Source: CAYSGL01 sp964520985
Lineage (GTDB): Bacteria > Pseudomonadota > Alphaproteobacteria > Micavibrionales > Micavibrionaceae
Assembly (NCBI GenBank): GCA_964520985.1
Contig: CAZFPB010000044.1
Coordinates: 1-6,549 of the forward strand
Direction: 5' to 3'
Length of the DNA stretch: 6,549 nt
Position 1 is the first letter of the stretch. Every line of letters begins with the position of its first letter. Below the pieces are notes generated by a model. That model worked only from the letters and a program-made list of their open reading frames with translations. It did no database searches and had not been told where the DNA came from. A program made the position numbers and the translations under genes. This document shows, piece by piece, positions 1 to 5,642 of this stretch.

Positions 1-145
1 CCAACACGCCCGCGCGCCTGAACGCATCGCAGATCAGCCGCTCCTTCGCCGACAGTGGCAGGATGTTGGTGCAGGTTGGGGCGGTGCAGTTCGCTACGTC
101 ATTGGCATAGACGCGTGAGCAGCGGTCGCATTGCCAGAGGTTCAT
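1..145 (-). CDS. N-terminal part of a probable zinc-ribbon protein (cut by window edge)
   Basis: ATG at 145 overlaps the stop of the 47-aa membrane protein by 4 nt (ATGA), with GAGGT 6 nt upstream. The 48 visible codons stay open to the edge. The protein starts MNLWQCDRCSRVYANDVANC and continues TAPTCTNILPLSAKERLI. Cys6/Cys9 and Cys20/Cys25 form a likely four-cysteine zinc site. The following LPLSAKERLICDAFRRAGVL looks like the start of a helix. It may be a small zinc protein like the 84-aa one, or the head of a larger protein; the window does not show which. Confidence 0.7.
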   Translation of the reverse strand, partial: MNLWQCDRCSRVYANDVANCTAPTCTNILPLSAKERLICDAFRRAGVL

Positions 146-285
146 TTCTTGACCTCGCTTTCAGATTCACCGCTCTTCTTGTGCCACTTGAAGCTGAAGT
201 TCATTGTTGGCATCGCGCACGCCAGAATGCAGAGCGAGATGAAACTGAGAATCGGGTGCTTGTCGCAGTAGTCCCAGAGCGTCAC
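142..285 (-). CDS. Single-pass membrane protein, 47 aa
   Basis: GTG at 285 has GGAGG 6 nt upstream and a 4-nt GTGA overlap with the previous stop. Its own TGA overlaps the next ATG by 4 nt. The sequence begins MTLWDYCDKH, then has a hydrophobic stretch at about 11-30 (PILSFISLCILACAMPTMNF). It ends in a hydrophilic, mostly Lys/Glu/Ser tail (KWHKKSGESESEVKK). A single membrane span with the basic tail inside the cell is likely. It was missed as a gene by length alone. No family recognised. Confidence 0.7.
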   Translation of the reverse strand: MTLWDYCDKHPILSFISLCILACAMPTMNFSFKWHKKSGESESEVKK

Positions 286-596
286 TTCACACCTCCCAAC
301 TCCGTCACAACCACACTCAATCCAGCCGTTTCCGCTTTCCGAATCAGGTCACCGTAGTGTCGAGCCAGCAGAAGCATCACAACCCAGTCGTCCGTAAACG
401 TGGACTTGATGCGCTTCCGGCTCTCTTCATCCAGGTACTCGTCAGAACGAAGCCACGCGATAAACTCACGCTCCTCGTCCTTGGTGAGGTTCAGCTCCTT
501 GGTTGCATCGAAGTACGTGCAGCTGTTGTTGCTGAACTTGTCCGCGGCCATTTCGAGCATGTGCGCGGTGAGGCGATTGAGAAGCGCCGGAGTCAT
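282..596 (-). CDS. Unidentified helical protein, 104 aa
   Basis: ATG at 596 is chosen over an earlier in-frame GTG because GAGGT lies 6 nt upstream and ATGA overlaps the previous stop by 4 nt. It is predicted mostly helical: TPALLNRLTAHMLEMAADKF, then SNNSCTYFDATKEL, LTKDEEREFIAWLRSDEYLD, and DDWVVMLLLARHYGDLIRKA. From memory, a 'FSN..C..FD' motif followed later by 'DW..M..LA' occurs in phage hypothetical proteins, but this is a by-eye resemblance. The hydrophobic run VVMLLLA is too short for a membrane span and is flanked by charge, so it is probably a buried helix. Its last codons carry the GGAGG for the next gene. Function unknown. Confidence 0.82.
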   Translation of the reverse strand: MTPALLNRLTAHMLEMAADKFSNNSCTYFDATKELNLTKDEEREFIAWLRSDEYLDEESRKRIKSTFTDDWVVMLLLARHYGDLIRKAETAGLSVVVTELGGVK

Positions 597-964
597 GGTG
601 ACACCTCGTCTCGGAGCAGGCCGCCGTTTGCTCGCCACTGGGCATCAGCAGCGGCCTTCGCTTCAGCCAACGTCGGCGCTGTTCCCCACTCGTCACATGC
701 GGACCATTCGAAGCAGTCCGTGCCGTCGTCGTTGACGTCACAGCGCACCATGGCCGCCCACTCGCCAGGCGTGTCGTCCGAATCGCGAACCCAGGCGGAG
801 ATGATGTGCTCCCAAGGGTCAGCAACCTTCGGCGCCGCCTTCACCAACGCAATCGCCACCTTCTCCGGCAGTCGCGCCCAGAATGCGGAGGCGTCGGATT
901 CGGAGATGTGGTCGCCATCGGTGGTGAAGATGACTGTCTTTGGAAGTTGAACAGCGTCGGTCAT
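593..964 (-). CDS. Unidentified acidic protein, 123 aa
   Basis: ATG at 964 has GGAG 8 nt upstream and a 4-nt overlap with the preceding stop. The protein is acidic and Trp-rich. An N-terminal beta-like stretch (PKTVIFTTDGDHISES) is followed by a helix (EKVAIALVKAAPKVADPWEH), then a segment with three cysteines (75, 84, 90) around VNDDGTDCFEWSACDEWG. The end is a helix TLAEAKAAADAQWRA, a pattern typical of small phage proteins. The spacing of the cysteines does not form a standard zinc site. Family not recognised. The stop overlaps the next start by 4 nt. Confidence 0.82.
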   Translation of the reverse strand: MTDAVQLPKTVIFTTDGDHISESDASAFWARLPEKVAIALVKAAPKVADPWEHIISAWVRDSDDTPGEWAAMVRCDVNDDGTDCFEWSACDEWGTAPTLAEAKAAADAQWRANGGLLRDEVSP

Positions 965-1173
965 CGAATGGGCTCCAGGTTTTCGCCAACAACGCGATGC
1001 GCGCCGAGGAAGTTGCCGAACTCCAACTCAACCGCCGCCTTGAATGCGATCTGCTTCAGTTCGCCAGGGGTGAATCCGTGCTCACGTGCCATGTTCTGCA
1101 ACATGTCGACCGCTGCTCTGAATTCCGGGTCGCGCACGTATCGCTCTTCTGTGTCTACGTAGAAATCACTCAT
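961..1173 (-). CDS. Unidentified small helical phage protein, 70 aa
   Basis: ATG at 1173 overlaps the previous stop by 4 nt. GGAGG lies further upstream than usual (about 10 nt), and a nearer AGGACG may help. The core DPEFRAAVDMLQNMAREHGF followed by TPGELKQIAFKAAVELEF resembles, from memory, a recurrent phage hypothetical pattern (PEF..LVD.L......FTPSELR.AA..A...YE). If that resemblance is real, the protein is a conserved three-helix phage protein. I know of no assigned function for the group. There are no cysteines, membrane segments or catalytic motifs. The stop is ATGA-coupled to the next gene. Confidence 0.8.
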   Translation of the reverse strand: MSDFYVDTEERYVRDPEFRAAVDMLQNMAREHGFTPGELKQIAFKAAVELEFGNFLGAHRVVGENLEPIR

Positions 1174-1394
1174 CTCGTCCTCGCCTCCGCGTCATCAGCA
1201 GCCTCAATCAACAGCGCCGCAAACTCGCGTGCTGCTTCGGGTTCGAAAAAGTCCGTGACCTTCATGCCGTCTGGGAAACGCCACTCGACTTCCACGCGGT
1301 CAGCTGGTGCCGAGACGGTGTGCTGGGTCTCGGGGCGGACTTGGCGACTGCGCTCGTGGCGGTGAGCGGCTAGGGAGTGGATGCGGGCGGTCAT
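1170..1394 (-). CDS. Unidentified small protein, 74 aa
   Basis: ATG at 1394 is chosen over a GTG 18 nt earlier because GGAGG lies 5 nt upstream and ATGA overlaps the preceding stop by 4 nt. The first 30 residues are His- and Arg-rich and probably flexible (IHSLAAHRHERSRQVRPE). The rest predicts a beta hairpin (DRVEVEWRFPDGMKVTDF) and then an acidic Ala-rich helix (EAAREFAALLIEAADDAEA). This small beta-beta-alpha layout is common among phage accessory proteins but does not indicate a function. The stop overlaps the next start by 4 nt. Confidence 0.8.
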   Translation of the reverse strand: MTARIHSLAAHRHERSRQVRPETQHTVSAPADRVEVEWRFPDGMKVTDFFEPEAAREFAALLIEAADDAEARTR

Positions 1395-1966
1395 GCTGAC
1401 CTCCGGAACCACGCGAGCGACTGTTCACGGAGCAGTTCAGAGCGAACCGCAGCCTTGAATCGCTTGAAGGTCACCGTCGCGAGATGCTGGCGCCATGAGT
1501 CACGGTGCTTCGTTCGGCAGCCCTCGTCGGAGTAAAGGTCCCATCGGCCGCTTCGACCGTTGAGGAAGTCTGCGAACCCAGGCTCGCCGTCTTCGACTTG
1601 GCGCGCGTCGTCGTAGTCGTCGCGCGCATCTGGCCCCGACAGCTCTCCCGCGCGGCGCATGCTGAGGATGTATCGACGGATCCCCTCCAAGGTCTTCTCG
1701 CCGTCGTAGTGGTCCGGGACGCCGTAGCCGAGCTTGTCCGCCAGGTACTCGGAGCCGAAGCACAGGAGCTCGTGCCGGAAGTCCCGCTTCCCCTTGCCGG
1801 AGCGTCCCGATGTGCCCCACGTGTGAGTCCAGTTGCCCCAGTCGCCGAAGATGCAAAGCGTTCCGGTGGCTTCATCGATGAGCCAGACGGACCAGCTGTC
1901 GTAGCCCGCGCCAAACTTCAGGTTGTTGCGAGGCAGGTAGTACCGATGAACAACGTTTCTTCTCAT
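1391..1966 (-). CDS. Unidentified phage-type protein, 191 aa
   Basis: ATG at 1966 has GGAGG 7 nt upstream and overlaps the preceding stop by 4 nt. The N-terminal half has a beta-rich segment (YDSWSVWLIDEATGTLCIF) followed by GDWGNWTHTW and RDFRHELLCFGSEYLADKLG. From memory, this 'DYGNW..W......F..FL...YL..KL' order recurs in phage hypothetical proteins. The match is by eye and the function of that group is not known to me. The middle is acidic (DARDDYDDARQVEDGEPG, 113-130). The C-terminus is helical and basic, with many Trp and Arg (FKRFKAAVRSELLREQSL). No catalytic signature or membrane segment is visible. It is the largest unidentified protein here. Its stop overlaps the next start by 4 nt. 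Confidence 0.85.
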   Translation of the reverse strand: MRRNVVHRYYLPRNNLKFGAGYDSWSVWLIDEATGTLCIFGDWGNWTHTWGTSGRSGKGKRDFRHELLCFGSEYLADKLGYGVPDHYDGEKTLEGIRRYILSMRRAGELSGPDARDDYDDARQVEDGEPGFADFLNGRSGRWDLYSDEGCRTKHRDSWRQHLATVTFKRFKAAVRSELLREQSLAWFRRSA

Positions 1967-2097
1967 GGCGATTCCTCCATCTCCCGTTTCACTTCAATCT
2001 CCCGCACAACCCCCACGAACGCGCCGTAGCCAAGCAGTGCGCAGATGAGGCACATGGCGAGGACGGTGAGGGGGTCGTGGGTGCGTCGTTCAAACAT
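1963..2097 (-). CDS. Single-pass membrane protein, 44 aa
   Basis: ATG at 2097 overlaps the end of the regulator gene by 8 nt (ATGTTTGA). AAGGAG lies upstream at a rather long spacing of about 10 nt. The protein starts MFERRTHDP, has a clear hydrophobic segment at about 10-32 (LTVLAMCLICALLGYGAFV), and ends in a charged helix (REIEVKREMEESP). The basic N-terminus suggests an N-in orientation, but both ends are charged, so topology is uncertain. Its stop is ATGA-coupled to the next gene. No family recognised. Confidence 0.72.
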   Translation of the reverse strand: MFERRTHDPLTVLAMCLICALLGYGAFVGVVREIEVKREMEESP

Positions 2098-2704
2098 CGC
2101 GGTTGATCTCCTTCAGCCGCTTGCTCCACCCCATCTTCCGCAGCGCCACGACCTCAATCTGCAGAGCGCGCTGACGTGTGACGTTCATCACATCGCCGAC
2201 TGCCTGGAGGTCACGCCAGCCGCTCTCAGCCACATCCAGCGAACACGACACCTCGAGCTCATCAGGTTCCAACCCAGGAAAATTCAGCTTCAGTCCGCCG
2301 GTCTCCGTGACGTCCAGGAAGAGGTGGTGACGGCAGCTGACGAAGGGGCAGGGACGCGGGACGTTGGCGCAGTCGCGACGGGTTTTCGGGCGGATGTGCT
2401 CGGGCGTTTCGATGCCAGCGCCGGAAGCCATCACGGCAGCAAGTCGGCATTCATCACCGGACAGTGTTCGCGCTCGGGCTCTCGTCGACTTTCTGATGGC
2501 CGTGCGATTCAGCGGGCACTTGGAAGAGCAGGTCGGCTTGAAACCGCGTCTTTCGTACGCGCGGAGGTTGCAGCCGGAGACGACGGTTTTGCCGCCGCAG
2601 TCGCAGTCGCAATCCCAGTAGGCGCCGCTTCTTGCGGAATCGGTTTGGCCAGTGACGACGAGGTGGCCGATGCGTTTGCCGGCCATGTTGATGGCGGCGG
2701 TCAT
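2090..2704 (-). CDS. Zinc-ribbon plus sigma-region-4-like DNA-binding protein, 204 aa
   Basis: A candidate transcription regulator. ATG at 2704 is chosen over an earlier GTG because it has GGAGG 7 nt upstream and an ATGA overlap with the previous stop. Residues 7-64 match a phage-type zinc ribbon often seen beside AP2 or HNH domains: MAGKRIGHLVVTG, then YWDCDCDCGG (Cys32, 34, 36), Cys45, and CSSKC (59, 63). Residues 65-115 form a basic linker. Residues 116-192 resemble, from memory, a myxobacterial sigma-70 region 4-like domain: RPCPFVSCRHHLFLDV, a NFPGLEPDELEVSCSLDVAE segment, then a helix-turn-helix in LQAVGDVMNVTRQRALQIEV. That helix-turn-helix matches the 'EVGEIMNLTRERIRQVE' pattern of sigma factors. 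It lacks sigma region 2, so it is unlikely to be a full sigma factor. Its target is unknown. Confidence 0.85.
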   Translation of the reverse strand: MTAAINMAGKRIGHLVVTGQTDSARSGAYWDCDCDCGGKTVVSGCNLRAYERRGFKPTCSSKCPLNRTAIRKSTRARARTLSGDECRLAAVMASGAGIETPEHIRPKTRRDCANVPRPCPFVSCRHHLFLDVTETGGLKLNFPGLEPDELEVSCSLDVAESGWRDLQAVGDVMNVTRQRALQIEVVALRKMGWSKRLKEINRDV

Positions 2705-2955
2705 CTCGACACCTCCGGCCAACCGAGCATCCACTCAGTGACGATCTTCGGGCGGTGACTGCATCTGTGCTCGTCACATGCACTGTCGCGGCGTCGGCCG
2801 GATTCCCGGGCCTTTCGAGCGCACTCGTCGTACTGCCAGCAGACTTCGCAGATCCAAGCACCGCTCTCGGTCTTGGCATGCTTGAAGTCGCCATGTGCCC
2901 AAGTGCCGTTCTGGCAATCGTCGCAAGTGCAGAATGCGCACCATGGTGTTTTCAC
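2701..2955 (-). CDS. Cys-rich, probably zinc-binding protein, 84 aa
   Basis: The start is GTG at 2955, with GGAGG 6 nt upstream and a 4-nt overlap with the preceding stop. The protein has nine cysteines (6, 9, 11, 14, 36, 39, 45, 60, 65) and several histidines. CAFCTCDDC at 6-14 and CEVC at 36-39 look like two halves of one or two structural zinc sites, and CDEHRCSHR at 60-68 could supply a third set. The tail (KIVTEWMLGWPEVSR) is Trp-rich. Small zinc proteins of this kind often bind nucleic acid or a protein partner, but nothing here fixes the ligand. The stop overlaps the start of the zinc-ribbon/sigma-4-like gene by 4 nt. Family not recognised. Confidence 0.8.
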   Translation of the reverse strand: MKTPWCAFCTCDDCQNGTWAHGDFKHAKTESGAWICEVCWQYDECARKARESGRRRDSACDEHRCSHRPKIVTEWMLGWPEVSR

Positions 2956-3176
2956 TTCCCGCCTCCGACGCGCTCGACGACGCAGGAGCCGAAGGGAGGC
3001 AGCAACGGGTAACGCTCACGGGCGTCGTGGTAGGCGAGCCACGCTGTCTGACCGCGACCGGCAACGGCGAAGACAATGGCGGCAGAGATCCCGAACAGGT
3101 TCGGTCTGGTGCCACCGCTCGTGAACCGGATGTCCCAGTCGACCGGGACGGCGGGCGGGCTGTCGAGGTCAACCAT
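2952..3176 (-). CDS. Unidentified protein, 74 aa
   Basis: ATG at 3176 has GGAGG 6 nt upstream and lies inside the end of the previous gene (8-nt overlap, ATGGTTGA). The N-terminal third is polar (VDLDSPPAVPVDWDIRFTSG). The middle holds a moderately hydrophobic run LFGISAAIVFAVAG at about 27-40, too short and broken for a confident membrane span. Then come WLAYHDARERYPLLPPFGSC and a Gly-rich end VERVGGGK. The pattern could be a small soluble domain with a buried strand and helix. No known motif is visible. Its stop overlaps the next start by 4 nt. Confidence 0.75.
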   Translation of the reverse strand: MVDLDSPPAVPVDWDIRFTSGGTRPNLFGISAAIVFAVAGRGQTAWLAYHDARERYPLLPPFGSCVVERVGGGK

Positions 3177-3411
3177 GGCGGGCCTCCACTTCGATCACGC
3201 CGCGGCCGAGTCGCTTGTCCTGGGTGCGGGTGAGACGGAGGTCGATGCCGGCCGGGAGCTCGGACCGAAGCAGGCGCTCCAGGTGGTCGAGGTTGCTGCC
3301 GGGGACGCGCCGATAGAGTCCGAGCATTCGCGCCCGTAGCTCCACGTCAGACTCAGGGCGGAAGGTGGCGCGCCAGAACCAGGCGCAGAGGCGTTTCCAG
3401 AGGCGGGTCAC
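3169..3411 (-). CDS. Unidentified basic protein, 80 aa
   Basis: GTG at 3411 has GGAGG 7 nt upstream and a 4-nt overlap with the preceding gene. The N-terminus is a strongly amphipathic, Trp- and Arg-rich helix (TRLWKRLCAWFWRATFR, residues 2-18), which could lie on a membrane surface or bind nucleic acid. The rest (LRARMLGLYRRV, LDHLERLLRSELPAG, then IDLRLTRTQDKRL) predicts two helices and a beta hairpin in a small, Arg-rich, compact domain. The stop overlaps the next gene by 8 nt. No catalytic motif is visible and no family is recognised. Confidence 0.75.
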   Translation of the reverse strand: MTRLWKRLCAWFWRATFRPESDVELRARMLGLYRRVPGSNLDHLERLLRSELPAGIDLRLTRTQDKRLGRGVIEVEARHG

Positions 3412-3578
3412 TTGGACGCCTCCGCGGTGAGGGCGGCGTCGGCGGCGCGCTCAGCCCGGCACTTGCGCGCCCAGTTCCGGCGCAAGTCCTCCAAGTTGAG
3501 CTTCGGGAGGTGCCACGACGGGCAGATGACCTGCGTGTCCGTGGCAGTGAGCCAAAGGCCGACGAGGGCAGCGCTCAT
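3408..3578 (-). CDS. Unidentified small protein, 56 aa
   Basis: The frame opens with ATG at 3578 in a 4-nt ATGA overlap with the HNH stop, with GGAGG 6 nt upstream. It closes with a TGA that overlaps the next start by 4 nt. The protein begins MSAALVGLWLTATDTQVICP, and the first ten residues are hydrophobic. It then has SWHLPKLNLEDLRRNW and a charged Ala-rich helix (RAERAADAALTAEASK). There are two cysteines, at 19 and 40. A short membrane-proximal or helical accessory protein is possible, but the hydrophobic stretch is short for a full span. I do not recognise it. Confidence in the gene comes from the fit at both ends. Confidence 0.7.
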   Translation of the reverse strand: MSAALVGLWLTATDTQVICPSWHLPKLNLEDLRRNWARKCRAERAADAALTAEASK

Positions 3579-4402
3579 TTCGCACCTCCCGGGGTCGGCA
3601 GGTCGCTTACGTCGAAGTTGGCTTCACCTTCGCGGAGTTTCTTCAGCGCCCAAGCTTCGTCGGCCGGCGACATGAAGTTGGTCGCCGCGAAGGATCCAAA
3701 ATACCGGATGGCAGCGTCGTCGTAGGCGCGAGCGGCCTGCTCAGGCGTGTCGAACGAGCCGAGGTAGATTCGGCGCGATTTGCCGTCCGGTTTCTTCTCG
3801 CCAGCGCCAATGGCGGAAGCCCATTTGCCGGAAGCCGTTTCATAAACACCCTTCAGCTTTCCAGCCTTGGTGTTCTTGCTATTCCTGACGTTGCGGGAGT
3901 TCCCGAGTGGGGTCGTGACTCGCAGGTTGTCGCGCCAGCAATGGAGCGGGTTCCCGTCCCGATGGTCAACGTACTGGCCCGCCTCGGCTCCGACGATCTG
4001 CCTATGGAGGAAGATGCAGGACTTCTTGCCCTGTCTGCCCGGGGTCAGCCGGATCGTTCTTCTTGGGTACCCCTTCTGGTCGAGACGCCACGTGTACTGG
4101 TCGAGCTCCGGGTGGAGGTCGGCGTCCACGGCGATGCGCTCGCCCTTGGTGGTGACGAGGTAGGCGACGCCGGGTGAGGCGGTGTCGTTCGCCGGGGCCT
4201 GGGCGTCCGGCCTACGGTCCAGCGCGACTGCCAGAGCGCCGGCCGGGGACAAGTCCACCGGCTTGGGCGCATCTGGGGCGCTTGGAACCGTATTGGGGCG
4301 TTCGCCCCGGTTCTCATTTGTTCCTCTTAGGTCTTTTCTGCCTTCAGAGGAAGATTTGGGTGGATGACGGGATTCCGACCTATTCAAGCTAAAATCAGCC
4401 AC
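3575..4402 (-). CDS. HNH endonuclease with C-terminal AP2 DNA-binding domain, 275 aa
   Basis: Likely a metal-dependent DNA endonuclease of the phage homing type. Residues 1-78 are rich in Pro, Ser, Arg and Asp and probably disordered. Residues about 79-125 form a small beta domain (VAYLVTTKGERIAVDADL). The HNH motif runs from His133 (LHRQIVG) through DHRDGN at 146-151, DNLR at 158-161 and the Asn-rich NSRNVRNSKN at 168-177. The AP2 domain spans about 184-243 and contains RRIYLGSFDTPEQAARAYDD, then AIRYFGSFAATNF. GTG at 4402 has AAGGAG 6 nt upstream and overlaps the integrase stop by 8 nt; the gene's own stop overlaps the next gene by 4 nt. The long N-terminal extension is unusual for such compact enzymes and is encoded by AT-richer DNA. 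Whether it still promotes homing or has been recruited to another job cannot be told. Confidence 0.93.
   Translation of the reverse strand: MADFSLNRSESRHPPKSSSEGRKDLRGTNENRGERPNTVPSAPDAPKPVDLSPAGALAVALDRRPDAQAPANDTASPGVAYLVTTKGERIAVDADLHPELDQYTWRLDQKGYPRRTIRLTPGRQGKKSCIFLHRQIVGAEAGQYVDHRDGNPLHCWRDNLRVTTPLGNSRNVRNSKNTKAGKLKGVYETASGKWASAIGAGEKKPDGKSRRIYLGSFDTPEQAARAYDDAAIRYFGSFAATNFMSPADEAWALKKLREGEANFDVSDLPTPGGAK
4300..4402. other. AT-richer patch at the integrase/HNH junction; candidate regulatory or attachment DNA
   Basis: By direct count, 45 of the 100 bases from 4311 to 4410 are G or C, clearly below the surrounding DNA. The patch encodes the disordered first 30-odd residues of the HNH-AP2 protein, so codon choice and protein sequence are weakly constrained there. 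It sits at the 3' end of the integrase gene, where attP or integrase arm sites would be expected if they are embedded in coding DNA. No direct evidence assigns a role. Confidence 0.35.
4321..4352. repeat. Short inverted repeat, 7-bp arms
   Basis: TTCCTCT at 4321-4327 is the exact reverse complement of AGAGGAA at 4346-4352, with 18 bases between them. A smaller CTTC/GAAG pair (4342-4345 and 4350-4353) overlaps the right arm. The repeat lies in the AT-richer patch at the start of the HNH gene. It could be an operator or recombinase arm site, but 7-bp arms also occur by chance. Confidence 0.3.
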
Positions 4403-5642
4403 GCTTTGCTCCTTTTCGCCCCGTTGACCGCCCCAGTAACTTTGCTGCTGTCACCACGTCGCTCTTGGTCGGGCGCTCCTCACGACCGGTCATGCGACTC
4501 ACTTGGCGACGCCACGTCTCGGTCTCAAATGCGCCGTAGTAGCGTTCGGTCGTCGCCTGGTCGGCGTGCCCAAGTTGGTCGCCGACGAACTCAAGCGACT
4601 GCGGCTCGTACCCCCACGTTCCTGACAGCACCGACACCGCGTACGTGTGTCGCATCATGTGGGAGTGGGAGTGGCGGAGCCTGGCAAGTTCACCCCACGT
4701 AGGGAACTGTTCCGGCCACGCCTTCTGGTAACCGCCCAGTGGGCCGGCGAAGACAAGCCCACCCTGGGTGTCCTGGTAGAACTCGGCCATCCAGATCCGA
4801 AGGAACCCGAGACCCGGCTCGAACAGCTCCACCCGGCGCTTCTTATTGCCCTTGACCGGACTGCGGTCCGGGCCGCCGTGGCGGACTTCGATGTGCGGCG
4901 AGTGGTCGTCCAGGTTGACGTCTTCGAACTCGAGAGCCAGGAGCTCGCCCTTGCGGAGACCTAGCCCCATGCCGCAACCGGCCATCACGCGGTCCCGCTC
5001 TGGGATGTCGGCGCACCGGAACAGGTTCTCTTGCTCCCGAAGCGACCAGTAGGGGACCTCGGGTTCCTTCTTGGGTGGCAGCTTCAGGCCAAGCACCGGG
5101 TTCGGCTCGATGCCGCGGTCTTCGAAGACGGCACGGAGGAAGCCGACGATGGAGCGAATGAACGCCGACGAGACCGGCTTGTCCTTCAGGGTTCGCCCTT
5201 CGCGAGCGATCCAGTTGATCGTCGCCTGGAGCTCCGCATGAGTGACCAGCGCGGTCGGCTTCTTCAACCACGACTCTTTCCCGAGCCAGTTGGTCAAGAT
5301 GCCCTTCGACGTGGAGACGCGGCGGTTTGCCTGAGCCTCGCTTGAGTACCGGCGCAGAGCATCGCTCTTGATGCGCTTCAGTGTGCTCTCGGCGTCAGTT
5401 GCGAACGGGATACCCCGGTACTCGTCTGCCGGCTTGGCCTGACGCATCTTCACCGCGTTGACCAAAACGTCGGCCGCTTGCTCCCAAGTGTCGAAGGCGC
5501 CGAGCCGCTCACGGAAGTCGCCCTTGTTCTTCAGGCCAGCTTTCTTGCGGCTCAGGGCACGCGGAAGCCTGGCGACGAACTTGTCGCCTTCCTTCTTGAT
5601 GGAGCCGTGTCCGTAGGGGAGCTGCTTCTTCTCGTCGGTCAC
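4395..5642 (-). CDS. int: Tyrosine-recombinase integrase, 415 aa
   Basis: This is a site-specific recombinase that joins phage attP to host attB through a phosphotyrosine intermediate. The N-terminus (about 8-70) looks like an AP2-type arm-binding domain: YGHGSIKKEGDKFVARLP, then LGAFDTWEQAA at 47-57. A SAM-like core-binding domain follows (about 75-190), then the catalytic domain (about 195-385). The catalytic set looks complete: Arg230 in GLGLRKGELL, a likely Lys at 264 or 267, His328 and Arg331 in HSHMMRHTY, His359 in QLGHADQATTERYYG, and nucleophile Tyr368, nine residues after His359 as in XerD. A basic tail of about 45 residues follows. GTG at 5642 has GGAGG 8 nt upstream and overlaps the preceding stop by 4 nt. 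The gene sits inside an overlapping gene chain with no intergenic attP beside it, which is unusual. The family is certain; the attachment site is unknown. Confidence 0.97.
   Translation of the reverse strand: MTDEKKQLPYGHGSIKKEGDKFVARLPRALSRKKAGLKNKGDFRERLGAFDTWEQAADVLVNAVKMRQAKPADEYRGIPFATDAESTLKRIKSDALRRYSSEAQANRRVSTSKGILTNWLGKESWLKKPTALVTHAELQATINWIAREGRTLKDKPVSSAFIRSIVGFLRAVFEDRGIEPNPVLGLKLPPKKEPEVPYWSLREQENLFRCADIPERDRVMAGCGMGLGLRKGELLALEFEDVNLDDHSPHIEVRHGGPDRSPVKGNKKRRVELFEPGLGFLRIWMAEFYQDTQGGLVFAGPLGGYQKAWPEQFPTWGELARLRHSHSHMMRHTYAVSVLSGTWGYEPQSLEFVGDQLGHADQATTERYYGAFETETWRRQVSRMTGREERPTKSDVVTAAKLLGRSTGRKGAKRG

Noticed and set aside
357..950. Plus-strand open frame of 197 codons
   Set aside because: It is antisense to the 104-aa and 123-aa genes, has no strong ribosome binding site, and its product has no recognisable motif.
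1471..1914. Two further minus-strand frames (147 and 118 codons) inside the 191-aa gene
   Set aside because: Both are Ser/Thr/Arg- or Arg/Pro-rich shadows. The chosen frame has the ATGA coupling at both ends and a natural composition.
2591..2616. Short tandem repeat (cagtcg units) read as a possible microsatellite
   Set aside because: It encodes the WDCDCDCGG part of the zinc ribbon. That cysteine spacing is normal for the domain, so the repeat is explained by protein sequence.
2045..2758. Plus-strand open frame of 237 codons opposite the zinc-ribbon/sigma-4-like gene
   Set aside because: The minus strand carries a recognisable domain protein here. Long antisense frames are expected opposite GC-rich coding DNA.
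4843..5271. Minus-strand 142-codon frame inside the integrase
   Set aside because: It is an out-of-frame shadow of the integrase catalytic and core-binding regions, with an Arg/Pro-rich composition typical of frame-shifted GC-rich DNA.
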